Counted from the stretch's first letter, positions 8,978 to 17,661 are shown. The stretch is 45,966 bases of DNA from JBOHRE01 sp050732635 (GCA_050732635.1 JBOHRE010000015.1:1-45966), one strand, 5' to 3'. Numbers and translations: made by a program. Notes: generated by a model from the sequence alone, not told the origin.

Positions 8978-10702
8978 ATGGCAACGACGGCGATCCCACA
9001 GACGGGCGACCGGATCGGTGATCTGCTCGTGCGTGACGGCTTGATCACGCAGGAGCAGCTATCGGCGGCGCTGAAGGATGCACGCGACAGCCGGACCCGC
9101 CTCGGCTTCGCGCTCATCAAGCTCGGCTTTATCGCCGAGGACGAGCTGACACGCATGCTGGCTCGACAGTATCGCGTGCCGGCCGTCGATCTGAATCGGG
9201 TCACGATCGATCCGAAGATGATCAAGATGATCCCAGCGGATGTGGCGCTGAAGCACTTGGTGCTGCCACTGCGCCGCGTGGGCCGGACGCTGACCATCGC
9301 GATGGCGAACCCGACGGACGCCGCGGCGGTCGACGTCCTGAAATTCATCACTCGTCACGACATCGAGCCCGTCGTCGTCGGCGAGTACACGCTCAAGAAG
9401 CACCTCGAAAAGTACTACGAGTCCGCCGACGAGCGGCTGCAGGAGCTGCTCGACGTCATCGAGGACGATGACGTCCAGGTCGTCGAGGACAAGGAAGAAG
9501 AGATCAATGTCGCGGCGCTGCAGGCGCAGGTCGATGATGCGCCGGTCGTCAAGCTGATCAACGGTATCCTGACCGATGCCGTGCTGCGCGGCGCGTCCGA
9601 CATCCACATCGAGCCGTACGAGAAAGAGATCCGCGTCCGCTACCGCATCGATGGTGCTCTGTCAGAGATCATGAAGCCGCCCATGAAGATGAAGGCGGCA
9701 TTGACCTCGCGCGTGAAGATCCTGGCCGACCTGAACATCGCCGAGCGGCGTGTGCCCCAGGACGGCCGCATCAAGATGAAGATCAAGCACAAGGTCATCG
9801 ACTTCCGCGTATCCACGCTGCCGGTCATCTTCGGCGAAAAGATCGTGCTGCGCATCCTCGACAAGGGGAACCTCGCGCTCGATCTCGAGAAGTTCGGCAT
9901 GGAGCCGAAGGCGCAGGAAGACTTTATGCACGCGATCGCGCAGCCGTATGGCATGGTGCTGGTGACCGGCCCGACGGGCTCCGGCAAGACGACCACGCTG
10001 TACTCCGCGCTATCGCGCGTGAACACGATCGAGACCAACATCATGACGGCCGAGGACCCGGTCGAGTACAACATCCATGGCGTCAACCAGGTCCAGGTGC
10101 GCACCGATATCGGCATGTCGTTCGCCGCCGCGCTGCGCGCGTTCCTGCGGCAGGACCCGAACATCATCATGGTCGGTGAGATCCGCGACATCGAGACCGG
10201 CAGCATCGCAGTCAAGGCGGCGCTCACGGGGCATCTCGTGCTGTCGACGCTGCACACCAATGATGCGCCGTCGACGATCACGCGTATGATCGACATGGGC
10301 CTGGAGCCCTTCAACGTGGCGGCCGCCTTGAATCTGGTCACCGCCCAGCGGCTGGTGCGCCGGATCTGCAACGAGTGCAAGGAAGAAGTCCCATATCCCG
10401 CGGCCTACCTGAAAGCCGGTCACATCGACGAGAAGACCTATCCGTCGATGAAGTTCTGGAAGGGCAAGGGCTGCGATGCGTGTGGCGGCTCGGGGTACAA
10501 GGGCCGGCAGGGCCTGTATGAGATCATGGCCATGTCACCCGAGCTGCGAAAGATGATCATGCAGGGCGTTGGCACCGATGAGCTGCAGGCGCAGGGTCTG
10601 GCGGAAGGCATGCTCACGCTTCGTATGGACGGCCTGTTGAAGGTCGCCCGCGGAATCACTACCCTCGAAGAAGTCATCAAGGAGACGGCGGCGTCCGCAT
10701 GA
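8978..10702 (+). CDS. pilB: Type IV pilus assembly ATPase PilB
   Basis: A 574-residue GspE/PilB secretion ATPase that drives pilus polymerisation at the inner membrane. The N-terminal MshEN-type domain ('LGFALIKLGFIAEDELTRML') occupies roughly residues 1-150. The motor core has the Walker A 'GPTGSGKTTT' near residue 331, an Asp box ('MTAEDPVEY'), the Walker B 'IIMVGEIRD' and the His box 'STLHTND'. Near residues 463-503 are two Cys pairs ('CNECKEE', 'CDACGGSGYKG'), the zinc-binding tetracysteine motif of PilB. Length and motifs are those of a complete enzyme. It overlaps pilT by four bases (ATGA). Confidence 0.97.
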   Translation: MATTAIPQTGDRIGDLLVRDGLITQEQLSAALKDARDSRTRLGFALIKLGFIAEDELTRMLARQYRVPAVDLNRVTIDPKMIKMIPADVALKHLVLPLRRVGRTLTIAMANPTDAAAVDVLKFITRHDIEPVVVGEYTLKKHLEKYYESADERLQELLDVIEDDDVQVVEDKEEEINVAALQAQVDDAPVVKLINGILTDAVLRGASDIHIEPYEKEIRVRYRIDGALSEIMKPPMKMKAALTSRVKILADLNIAERRVPQDGRIKMKIKHKVIDFRVSTLPVIFGEKIVLRILDKGNLALDLEKFGMEPKAQEDFMHAIAQPYGMVLVTGPTGSGKTTTLYSALSRVNTIETNIMTAEDPVEYNIHGVNQVQVRTDIGMSFAAALRAFLRQDPNIIMVGEIRDIETGSIAVKAALTGHLVLSTLHTNDAPSTITRMIDMGLEPFNVAAALNLVTAQRLVRRICNECKEEVPYPAAYLKAGHIDEKTYPSMKFWKGKGCDACGGSGYKGRQGLYEIMAMSPELRKMIMQGVGTDELQAQGLAEGMLTLRMDGLLKVARGITTLEEVIKETAASA

Positions 10703-11820
10703 GCACTGTACAAGCAGCGACCCCGGCGGCGGCCCATGGCGGCACGCCATTGAACCTGCGTGCCCTGCTGGAGGAGATGATCCGGCGTGCCGCCAGCGAC
10801 CTGCACGTGACGGCGGGCGAGAAACCGAAGCTGCGTGTCGACGGCGAGCTCGTCGATGCGAACTTCGATCGGCCGCTCACGCCCAAGGACACGCTGCAGA
10901 TCGCCTACTCGATCCTCACCGAGAACCAGAAGAAGCGGTTCGAGAACGAGGACGAGCTCGACTTCTCGTTCGGGATCCAGAACCTGGCGCGGTTTCGCGG
11001 CAACGTGTACCGCCAGCGCGGCTGCGTCGCCATGGCGATCCGGATCATCCCCTTCGAGATCCAGACGTTCGAGAAGCTCGGCCTGCCGCCGATCGTGGCC
11101 AGGCTCGCCGAGAAGCCGCGCGGCCTGGTGCTGGTCACCGGACCCACAGGGTCCGGAAAGAGCACGACACTCGCGGCCATGATCGACAAGATCAACCGCG
11201 AGGAGCGCGGGCACATCCTGACGATCGAGGATCCGATCGAGTTCGTGCACAAACACCACGGCTGCATCGTGAACCAGCGTGAGGTCGGCGCCGACACGAG
11301 GGGTTTCACGGCAGCGCTCAAGTACGCGCTGCGCCAGGACCCCGACGTCGTTTTGATCGGCGAGATGCGGGATCTCGAGACCATCTCCGCGGCGCTCACG
11401 ATCGCCGAAACCGGTCACCTCGCGTTCGGCACGCTGCACACCAACTCGGCGGCCGAGTCGATCAACCGTATCATCGACGTGTTCCCGTCGCACCAGCAGT
11501 CCCAGGTGCGCGCCCAGCTCGCGTTCGTGCTGGAGGGCGTCGTCACCCAGACGCTGATTCCACGGGCCAAGGGCGGCGGTCGCGTTTGCGCCGCCGAGAT
11601 CATGATCTGCACGCCCGCGATCCGCGCCTGCATTCGCGACGACAAGGTGCACCAGATCTATTCGATCATGCAGGCAGGCAAGAAGTTCGGGATGCAGACG
11701 CTCAACGACGCTCTGTATCAGCTCTACCTGACGGGCGAGATCTCGCTCGAGGAGGCGCTGAAGCACACCAGCGAGCCGAACGAGCTGCTGCGTATGACAG
11801 GCCAGAAAGCCGCGGAGTAA
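10699..11820 (+). CDS. pilT: Type IV pilus retraction ATPase PilT
   Basis: A 373-residue secretion-type ATPase, shorter than PilB and without the MshEN or zinc regions, as usual for PilT. The Walker A 'GPTGSGKSTT' lies near residue 148, with 'TIEDPIEFVH' (Asp box), 'VVLIGEMRD' (Walker B) and 'GTLHTNSA' (His box). The C-terminal 'AIRACIRDDK' corresponds to the AIRNLIRE motif needed for retraction in characterised PilT proteins. It powers pilus depolymerisation, and so twitching and DNA uptake. The ATG overlaps pilB, and pilC follows after three bases, so one transcript is likely. Confidence 0.97.
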   Translation: MSTVQAATPAAAHGGTPLNLRALLEEMIRRAASDLHVTAGEKPKLRVDGELVDANFDRPLTPKDTLQIAYSILTENQKKRFENEDELDFSFGIQNLARFRGNVYRQRGCVAMAIRIIPFEIQTFEKLGLPPIVARLAEKPRGLVLVTGPTGSGKSTTLAAMIDKINREERGHILTIEDPIEFVHKHHGCIVNQREVGADTRGFTAALKYALRQDPDVVLIGEMRDLETISAALTIAETGHLAFGTLHTNSAAESINRIIDVFPSHQQSQVRAQLAFVLEGVVTQTLIPRAKGGGRVCAAEIMICTPAIRACIRDDKVHQIYSIMQAGKKFGMQTLNDALYQLYLTGEISLEEALKHTSEPNELLRMTGQKAAE

Positions 11821-11823
11821 TTC

Positions 11824-13029
11824 ATGGCGACTTACACGTACTCGGCACGGACGCTGTCCGGCGATCTGCAGAACGGCGAGATCGACCTCCCCTCGCGGGA
11901 GGACGTGATCGGCCACCTGCGTCGCCTCAAGCTCATCCCCGTGAAGGTGGAGGAGAAGAAGGGCGCCGCAGGACTCAACCTCACGTTCGGCACGGGCATC
12001 AGCACGCGCGACATCGTCATCTTCACGCGCCAGTTCGCGACGATGATCAACGCGGGTCTGCCGCTCGTGCAGAGCCTCGACATTCTGGCCAAGCAGAGCG
12101 AGAACAAGGGGCTGCAGGCCATCATCGAGAAGGTGCTCTACGACGTCGAGTCCGGGCACACGCTCGCCGACGCGATGCGGCAGCACCCGAAGGTCTTCAC
12201 CGACCTGTACACGAACATGGTTGCAGCGGGTGAGTCGGGCGGCATCCTGGACGTCATCCTGCTTCGCCTGGCCACCTTCCTCGAGAAGAACGACGCGCTC
12301 AAGCGGAAGATCAAGGGCGCCATGATCTACCCGAGCGTCATCTTCAGCGTCGCCATCGGCGCGGTCGCGATTCTGCTGATCTTCGTCATTCCGACCTTCC
12401 AGCAGATGTTCGCGGCGTCCGGTGTGCCGCTGCCTGCGCCGACCCGGCTGGTGATCGCGATGAGCCAGGGCTTGCAGGACTACTGGTGGGCCATCCTGGT
12501 CGGGATCGTCGCGTTCGTCGTTGCGCTGCGCGCGTACTATCACACGTCGACCGGGCACCTGCAGATCGACCGGCTGCTGCTCAAGGCGCCGATCATCGGC
12601 AACCTGCTGCGCAAGGGCGCGATCTCGCGTTTCACGCGCACGCTCGGCACGCTGGTCGCCTCCGGCGTCTCGATCCTCGAAGGCCTCGAGATCACGGCAC
12701 GCACCGCTGGCAACCGCGTCATTCACGACGCAGTCATGGAATCACGCGCCAGCATCGCCGGCGGTGACACGATCAGCGAGCCGCTCAAGCGCTCCGGCGT
12801 CTTCCCGCCCATGGTCGTGCAGATGATCAACGTCGGTGAGCAGACCGGCGGCCTCGACGAGATGCTGTCGAAGATCGCCGACTTCTACGACGAGGAGGTC
12901 GACGCCGCGGTCGAGGCGCTGCTCGCCGCCATGGAGCCGATCATGATCGTCGTGCTCGGTGTCATTGTCGGCGGTATGATCGTGGCCATGTACCTGCCGA
13001 TCTTCGACATGATCAACGCGGTGGGCTGA
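11824..13029 (+). CDS. pilC: Type IV pilus inner-membrane platform protein PilC
   Basis: A 401-residue GspF-family protein. It contains two related T2SSF domains: 'IVIFTRQFATMINAGLPLVQ' near residue 60, and 'ISRFTRTLGTLVASGVSILE' near 265. Membrane helices are visible near residues 170-190, 220-240 and at the C-terminus ('IMIVVLGVIVGGMIVAMYLP'). PilC is the platform on which PilB and PilT act. An 11-bp perfect hairpin 34 bases after the stop probably ends the pilBTC transcript. No pilin or PilMNOPQ genes are in view, so those must lie elsewhere. Confidence 0.97.
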   Translation: MATYTYSARTLSGDLQNGEIDLPSREDVIGHLRRLKLIPVKVEEKKGAAGLNLTFGTGISTRDIVIFTRQFATMINAGLPLVQSLDILAKQSENKGLQAIIEKVLYDVESGHTLADAMRQHPKVFTDLYTNMVAAGESGGILDVILLRLATFLEKNDALKRKIKGAMIYPSVIFSVAIGAVAILLIFVIPTFQQMFAASGVPLPAPTRLVIAMSQGLQDYWWAILVGIVAFVVALRAYYHTSTGHLQIDRLLLKAPIIGNLLRKGAISRFTRTLGTLVASGVSILEGLEITARTAGNRVIHDAVMESRASIAGGDTISEPLKRSGVFPPMVVQMINVGEQTGGLDEMLSKIADFYDEEVDAAVEALLAAMEPIMIVVLGVIVGGMIVAMYLPIFDMINAVG

Positions 13030-13063
13030 GGCGCGGGCGTAGCGACGACGTGGAGGCTGATCT

Positions 13064-13091
13064 GGGGGCCCCGCTGGCCGGCGGGGCCCCC
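13064..13091 (+). terminator. Hairpin terminator after pilC
   Basis: An 11-bp perfect stem, GGGGGCCCCGC (13064-13074) with GCGGGGCCCCC (13081-13091), around the six-base loop TGGCCG. A weak T tract (GTACTTT) follows. Confidence 0.7.
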
Positions 13092-13208
13092 GTACTTTCG
13101 ACGTGCATGGATCGTAGCGGAGTGCTGTCGACGCGGGACGCAGGCGAGAGCCGCTCAGTGGAGCCGCGCTCCAGCTCGGTGGCCGAGCGGCAACGAAGGA
13201 GACGTGGC

Positions 13209-13259
13209 ATGAAAAGCGATACGCCGGCAGGCCGGATCGTGACGTCGGCTTGCCCATGA
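13209..13259 (+). CDS. 16-codon leader-type ORF overlapping the protease start
   Basis: ATG 13209 is preceded by a good Shine-Dalgarno AAGGAG (13196-13201) with seven bases between. The ORF encodes MKSDTPAGRIVTSACP and stops at TGA 13257-13259, overlapping the protease ATG (13256) as ATGA. The protease start has no Shine-Dalgarno of its own, so ribosomes may reach it by terminating here and re-initiating. No cluster of regulatory codons is visible, so classical attenuation is not indicated. The peptide has no known match. Confidence 0.5.
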   Translation: MKSDTPAGRIVTSACP

Positions 13260-13981
13260 GGCTGGGCCTGAGACTGGTGCTGCTGGCGCTGCTGATCGGC
13301 GCGGCCGCGGGCTTCTTCTTTCCCGAAGTGGTGGGGTTCCGGCTGACCAACTCCGAGCTGCGGCTCGCGACGAAGCGGGTCCTCGACTGGACGCGGCTCT
13401 CGAATCCGGACACGCGCTGGTCGTCGCAGTCGCAGCGGCGGCTCGAGAGAGGCGGGCCGCGCTTGCAGGAGTTGCTGGCGGAGTACGATTCGACGCTGAT
13501 CCGCTGGGCCGCTGGCGACACGCTGCGCGTGTGGATCCAGCGCTCGGGGTTGGTGGGTGGGGACGCGCGCAACATCCAGCTCGCCGAGGCTGCATTGCGT
13601 GACTGGATCGGGATCGGTATGCCTCTCGTCCTGCAGCGCGTCGATGTGGTGGATTCCAGCAATGTGCGGATCCGCTGGGTCGAGCGGCTACCCGACAGGC
13701 GGCTGGGCGTGACGCACGTGGTCTTCAACGACGTGCTGGGAATGGAGTCCGCCGAGCTGCGTATCGCGCTCCGCGACCACCGCGGTCACGCCGTCGACGC
13801 GGATCAGCTTGCCGCGGTGCTGCTGCACGAAGCCGGGCATCTGCTCGGCCTGGGGCACACCGCCGACGAGACCAGCATCATGCACCCGAGCTCGACCGCG
13901 CCGCGCCTATCGCTATCCGACCGCGAGACGGTGCTGTTGCTCTACGCGCTGCCGCTCGGCAGGGTCACCGTCGATCACTGA
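13256..13981 (+). CDS. Matrixin-like zinc metalloprotease
   Basis: A 241-residue protein from ATG 13256; TTG at 13250 is an in-frame alternative. An N-terminal hydrophobic helix ('LVLLALLIGAAAGFFF') is a signal peptide or anchor, so the enzyme acts outside the cytoplasm. Near residue 195 is 'HEAGHLLGLGH', the full HExxHxxGxxH metzincin zinc site, followed by 'SIMHPSS', the Met-turn. The segment 'DTLRVWIQRS' begins a matrixin-type fold. No prodomain cysteine switch is evident. Expression probably depends on the overlapping 16-codon ORF upstream. It ends 17 bases from the convergent, broken metallo-beta-lactamase gene. The protease call is firm; the substrate is unknown. Confidence 0.88.
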   Translation: MRLGLRLVLLALLIGAAAGFFFPEVVGFRLTNSELRLATKRVLDWTRLSNPDTRWSSQSQRRLERGGPRLQELLAEYDSTLIRWAAGDTLRVWIQRSGLVGGDARNIQLAEAALRDWIGIGMPLVLQRVDVVDSSNVRIRWVERLPDRRLGVTHVVFNDVLGMESAELRIALRDHRGHAVDADQLAAVLLHEAGHLLGLGHTADETSIMHPSSTAPRLSLSDRETVLLLYALPLGRVTVDH

Positions 13982-13998
13982 GCCAGGCGGGCCAGCGC

Positions 13999-14725
13999 TC
14001 ATCTCAGCACACACTCCATCCCGTCGACGGCGAACGTGGCCTCGAGGCCGCGCTCTCTCGCCATCTCGTCGAGCCGGCCTCTCGATCTAGGCGGGTCGCC
14101 TCCGACGATCTCCGAGCCGCAGTGGGTGATCACGGCCCCGGGAACGTGTTCCTCGGCCAGCCAGGAGAGTTGCGTCCCGTACCGGTGCGTGCCCGATGAG
14201 TCGACCGCCTCGTTGGCGAACGATGGGCCGCGTCATGGTGGCGCCGTCTCCGATGTAGAGCCTGCACCCATGAAGCGCCTCGTGGCGGTCGTGGATAAAG
14301 ACCAGATCAGGCGCGTAGAAGATGCTGACGCGGCCGGCCGTGATCCGATAACCAACGGCGGGTGCACGGATCGAGTGTTCCACCGGGAACGCTTCGAAGG
14401 TGATGCCCACGATTTCTACTGGCTTGCGGTGCTCCAGAACGCGGCGCGTGACGGGGTAGCGCCGCTGAGCCAACCGGCTCCAGGTTTCCGGGCAGGCAAA
14501 CACCGGGCAGGGAGCGCCTTCCGTCAGTCCGGCGGCGTGGTCTGGGTGGGCATGCGTCAGCACGATGGCGCGGGGCCGGACCGCGCGGAGTTCGCCGAGC
14601 CAATCGAGACCCGCGTCGATCATGATTCGCCGGGCGCGATAGGAGACCGCGAGGGAGCTATGCCGGCGGTGGGTGCGCGTGCGGACATCGATTTCGCCAC
14701 GGGTGCCCAGGAAGACGAGTTTCAT
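13999..14725 (-). pseudogene. Metallo-beta-lactamase-fold hydrolase, broken by a one-base insertion
   Basis: From ATG 14725 on the minus strand the protein begins MKLVFLGTRGEIDVRTRTHR and has the zinc motif 'LTHAHPDHAAGL' (HxHxDH). The 5' frame is sensible to 'RLIGHAPVR'. There a GGG run (plus-strand CCC 14176-14178) carries one extra base. Removing one G continues as 'TQLSWLAEEHVPGAVITHCG', then 'SEIVGG', and ends at TGA 13999-14001, a normal C-terminal half for this family (total 241 aa). As written, the frame instead runs into unrelated Arg-rich sequence. It is either a fresh pseudogene or a sequencing error. Its start lies only 20 bases from the divergent archease start. Confidence 0.8.
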
Positions 14726-14745
14726 CCCTCATTCAGGCAAGGGTT

Positions 14746-15225
14746 GTGGAGAATAGCGAGCTTCCCCGCGGAGTCCGAGCCGTCGAGCACACCGCGGACC
14801 TCGCCATCGAGGTCGAGGCTCGAAGTCTACCGGAGCTCTTCGACCGCGCCGCTGCCGGGATGTTCGCGCTGATCCAGGGGGCCGACCCGGAGGACCCGGA
14901 ACCTGCCAGCCGGGACGCGGCCGAGCGCGTCCGCGCAGCGGCGGAGAATGAAGAGGTTCGCGACGTCAGCCTCACCGCGAGCGATCTCCCTTCGACGCTC
15001 GTTGCCTGGCTGCGGGAGCTGCTGTACTTCCACGAGGTGGACCATCTCGCCTATCGCAGAGCGGCGTTCGAGCGGCTCACGGAAGACGGTACGCTACACG
15101 CCCGCGTTTATGCGGCCGCTGCGCCGTCGAGTCCGGTCCGCGAGATCAAGGGCGTCACCTATCACCAGCTGACGGCTTCGCGACGCGCTGGCTCATGGTA
15201 TGCGCGGGTCGTCTTCGACGTCTGA
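14746..15225 (+). CDS. Archease, RtcB cofactor
   Basis: A 159-residue protein from GTG 14746, the only plausible start. 'VEHTADLAIEVEARSLPELF' near residue 13, 'LVAWLRELLYFHEVD' near 87 and the C-terminal 'ITHQL'-like strand ending 'WYARVVFDV' identify the archease (SHS2/MTH1598) family. The acidic residues that bind metal and activate RtcB are in these blocks. Archease speeds guanylylation of the RNA ligase RtcB and allows multiple turnovers. The rtcB gene follows 26 bases downstream, as in many genomes. The gene is close to the family's usual length (about 140-160 aa). Confidence 0.93.
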   Translation: MENSELPRGVRAVEHTADLAIEVEARSLPELFDRAAAGMFALIQGADPEDPEPASRDAAERVRAAAENEEVRDVSLTASDLPSTLVAWLRELLYFHEVDHLAYRRAAFERLTEDGTLHARVYAAAAPSSPVREIKGVTYHQLTASRRAGSWYARVVFDV

Positions 15226-15251
15226 CTCGAGCTGTTTCAAGGAGTGCTACC

Positions 15252-16736
15252 ATGGTGGCGACGGCGTCGGATGGCAAACAGGCTGCAGGAACGGCCCTGG
15301 AGCTGGAACAGATCGACGGTTTCCGCTGGCGCCTTCCGAAGCACGGCGCCATGCGCGTCGAAGGCCTCGTCTACGCCCATCGCGGCTTGATCCGGGACAT
15401 ACGCAGCGACCAATCGCTACAGCAGGTCGCCAATGTCGCGTGTCTGCCGGGGATCGTCGGCCGATCCATTGCCATGCCCGACATCCATTGGGGCTACGGT
15501 TTCCCGATCGGCGGCGTCGCCGCGTTCGACCCGGAGCAGGGCGGCGTGGTCAGCCCGGGCGGCGTAGGCTACGACATCAACTGCGGCGTCCGCCTGCTCC
15601 GCTCGACGCTCTCCGAAGCCGATGTCCGACCGCGGCTCGCCGAACTGATGAACCAGATCATGCGCGACGTTCCAGCCGGCGTCGGCGCGCACTACAAGGG
15701 CTTCGAGCTGAGCGACGACGAGGTGCGCGCCGTCCTGGGCGAGGGAGCGGGTTGGGCCGTCTCGCAGGGCTTCGGGGTGCCCGCCGACCTGGAACACATC
15801 GAAGGCGGAGGCTCGCTGCCGGGAGCCGAGCCCGCGGAGGTCACGGTCCGCGCGCTCCGGCGCGGACGCGATCAGCTCGGAACCGTCGGCTCGGGAAACC
15901 ACTTCATCGAGGTCGGCGCCGTCGACGAGATCTACGACACCGGCGCCGCACATGCGCTCGACCTCGAAATCGGGACGGTGACGGTCCTGATCCACTCGGG
16001 CTCCCGCGGCCTCGGCTACCAGGTCTGCGACGACTTCCTACAGCTGATGCAGGCCGCCTCAGCCAAATACGGGATCGAACTGCCCGACCGGCAGCTCGCC
16101 TGCGCTCCGCTGCACTCGCCGGAGGCACGCAAATACCTCGGCGCGATGCTGGCCGCCGCCAACTACGCGTTCGCCAACCGGCAGATGATGGCTCACCGGG
16201 TCCGCGAGGCGTTCGCTCGCATCCTCCAGAAGCCCTGGGAGGTTCTCGGCTTGACGTTGGTCTACGACGTCGCGCACAACATCGCGAAGTGGGAGGAGCA
16301 CGAGATCGATGGTGCGAAGCGGCGACTGTGTGTCCACCGCAAGGGCGCAACGCGCGCCTTTCCGCCGGGTCACGAGGAGCTTCCCGACAGCTACCGCAGT
16401 CTCGGCCAGCCGGTGCTGATCCCCGGCGATATGGCACGCTACTCGTTTGTGCTCGTGGGCACGGATTCCGGGTACCGCGAAGCCTTCGGCTCCAGTTGCC
16501 ACGGTGCGGGCCGGCGCATGAGTCGTCATCAGGCGAAAAAATCGACCCGCGGCCGGAACCTGCGGGATGAGTTCCGAAAGCTGGGCCTCGAGGTCCGGGC
16601 TGCCTCGCTCGCCACTATCGCCGAAGAGGTTCCAGAAGCCTACAAGGACGTGGCCGAGGTAGTCGACGTCGTTCATGGCGCTGGCATCGCTCGAAAGGTG
16701 GCGCGCCTCAAGCCGATGGGGGTGCTGAAGGGATGA
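15252..16736 (+). CDS. rtcB: RNA-splicing ligase RtcB
   Basis: A 494-residue protein. ATG 15252 has an ideal AAGGAG seven bases upstream. RtcB joins 2',3'-cyclic-phosphate or 3'-phosphate RNA ends to 5'-OH ends using GTP and Mn2+. Metal-site motifs are present: 'PDIHWGYGFPIGG' (residues 76-88), 'GYDINCGVRLL' with the metal-binding Cys near 111, and 'GSGNHFIEV' near 215. The nucleotide-accepting His is in 'CHGAGRRMSR' near residue 418. With archease it forms an RNA repair unit. No rtcA or sigma54-type rtcR regulator is adjacent, unlike the E. coli operon. Confidence 0.96.
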   Translation: MVATASDGKQAAGTALELEQIDGFRWRLPKHGAMRVEGLVYAHRGLIRDIRSDQSLQQVANVACLPGIVGRSIAMPDIHWGYGFPIGGVAAFDPEQGGVVSPGGVGYDINCGVRLLRSTLSEADVRPRLAELMNQIMRDVPAGVGAHYKGFELSDDEVRAVLGEGAGWAVSQGFGVPADLEHIEGGGSLPGAEPAEVTVRALRRGRDQLGTVGSGNHFIEVGAVDEIYDTGAAHALDLEIGTVTVLIHSGSRGLGYQVCDDFLQLMQAASAKYGIELPDRQLACAPLHSPEARKYLGAMLAAANYAFANRQMMAHRVREAFARILQKPWEVLGLTLVYDVAHNIAKWEEHEIDGAKRRLCVHRKGATRAFPPGHEELPDSYRSLGQPVLIPGDMARYSFVLVGTDSGYREAFGSSCHGAGRRMSRHQAKKSTRGRNLRDEFRKLGLEVRAASLATIAEEVPEAYKDVAEVVDVVHGAGIARKVARLKPMGVLKG

Positions 16737-16886
16737 CCTGGCGGCAGGCCTCCGGGGTGCTCGCTGCGAACGCGCAGGAAGCTCGGGTCCCCTACACTGC
16801 CGTTCAGCAGATGCGGCGACGGCTTGCCGATCCAACTCGCCGCATTCCGATCGGCGCCACAGAGCTTGCCCGGGCTGCATCCGCAC

Positions 16887-16901
16887 ATGTACATTGTACA
16901 T
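16887..16901 (+). promoter_or_regulatory. Operator palindrome of the Phd/PIN module, with overlapping -10
   Basis: ATGTACA-T-TGTACAT is a perfect 7-bp inverted repeat around one base and contains two TGTACA boxes. TGTACA is the core of the E. coli yefM-yoeB operators bound by a Phd/YefM antitoxin. The repeat ends on the base before ATG 16902. TACATT (16890-16895) inside it could be a -10, with TTGCCC (16866-16871) as a weak -35, so antitoxin binding would block transcription. Confidence 0.7.
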
Positions 16902-17156
16902 ATGAAGCGGGTGACGGCTTCCGAGGCGCGACGCCACTGGTTTCGGCTACTGGACGAGGTGGCGGCGGGCGCGGTCGTGCTGATCGAGCGGCACGGGCGC
17001 AGGCTGGTGCTGCGTCGTGAGCCGAGAGGGGAAGGAGAGGAGGCTCCGGATTACGGGCGGCTGATCCAGGTGGCCGAGCCGGAGCGTGCGGATCGCTGGG
17101 GCTGGACCGTAGGAACCGAGGGCGAACTGGAGTTCACGGAGGATCCGCATTCATGA
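16902..17156 (+). CDS. Phd/YefM-type antitoxin
   Basis: An 84-residue protein starting MKRVTASEARRHWFRLLDEV, the N-terminal Phd/YefM DNA-binding fold ('ASEAR...LLDEV...VLIERHGRRLVLR'). The acidic C-terminal half ('WGWTVGTEGELEFTEDP') is the expected toxin-binding tail. I chose ATG 16902; in-frame ATG 16887 lies inside the operator. No Shine-Dalgarno is present, and the -10 candidate ends six bases before the ATG, which fits a leaderless, autorepressed message. It overlaps the toxin by four bases. The protein should neutralise the PIN RNase and repress the operon. Confidence 0.85.
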   Translation: MKRVTASEARRHWFRLLDEVAAGAVVLIERHGRRLVLRREPRGEGEEAPDYGRLIQVAEPERADRWGWTVGTEGELEFTEDPHS

Positions 17157-17536
17157 AACTCCTGCTCGATACGCACTTTCTCCTCTGGACCGTGCTCGAT
17201 CTGCCTCGGCTCGAGGAGTTTGGCTGGCTGGATCGCTATCGTCCTTGGGGTGTTTCCCCCGTCTCGTTTCTGGAGATTCAACTGCTATCGGAAGTCGGCA
17301 GGCTGTCCGTGCGGCAACCGGAGTTCATGAGTGCCGTGGGGCGGGACTCTCGATTCGTGATCGACGAAGTCGCACTCGTTCCGTTGATCCGCGAGTCGCT
17401 GCCGCTCGGCTGGACACGGGACCCGTTCGACCGACTTCTGGTGGCGCACAGCGCGGCGCGTGCCACGCCATTGTGCACGATCGACCGTCACCTTCGGGAG
17501 CGACATCCCCACATAGTCCGCGAGCTGCGGTCGTAG
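17153..17536 (+). CDS. PIN-domain RNase toxin (VapC-like)
   Basis: A 127-residue protein with the acidic PIN residues in order: 'LLLDTHFLLW' (Asp6), 'VSFLEIQLL' (Glu near 42), 'DPFDRLLVAHS' (Asp near 90-93) and 'CTIDRHL' (Asp near 110). PIN toxins of this class cut specific RNAs, often tRNA or rRNA. The pairing of a Phd-type antitoxin with a PIN toxin is common. The start overlaps the antitoxin stop (ATGA), which keeps antitoxin translation ahead of toxin. All catalytic positions appear intact, so the toxin should be active. Confidence 0.87.
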   Translation: MKLLLDTHFLLWTVLDLPRLEEFGWLDRYRPWGVSPVSFLEIQLLSEVGRLSVRQPEFMSAVGRDSRFVIDEVALVPLIRESLPLGWTRDPFDRLLVAHSAARATPLCTIDRHLRERHPHIVRELRS

Positions 17537-17661
17537 CACATTGGCCCAGGAAGTGAATGGCCGGGGGGGGAGGCCAGCCAGCGGCACGATCTTGGAGAGG
17601 TTCTGCTAGGGATGGGCCGCGACGGGGAGGCGGAGGCCGGTGGCCGAACGCCCCTCGGCAC

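Noticed and set aside
16733..17020. A 95-codon plus-strand frame overlapping the rtcB stop.
   Set aside because: It runs through the Phd operator and antitoxin in another frame and ends in Gly/Arg/Ala-rich sequence, so it is a shadow.
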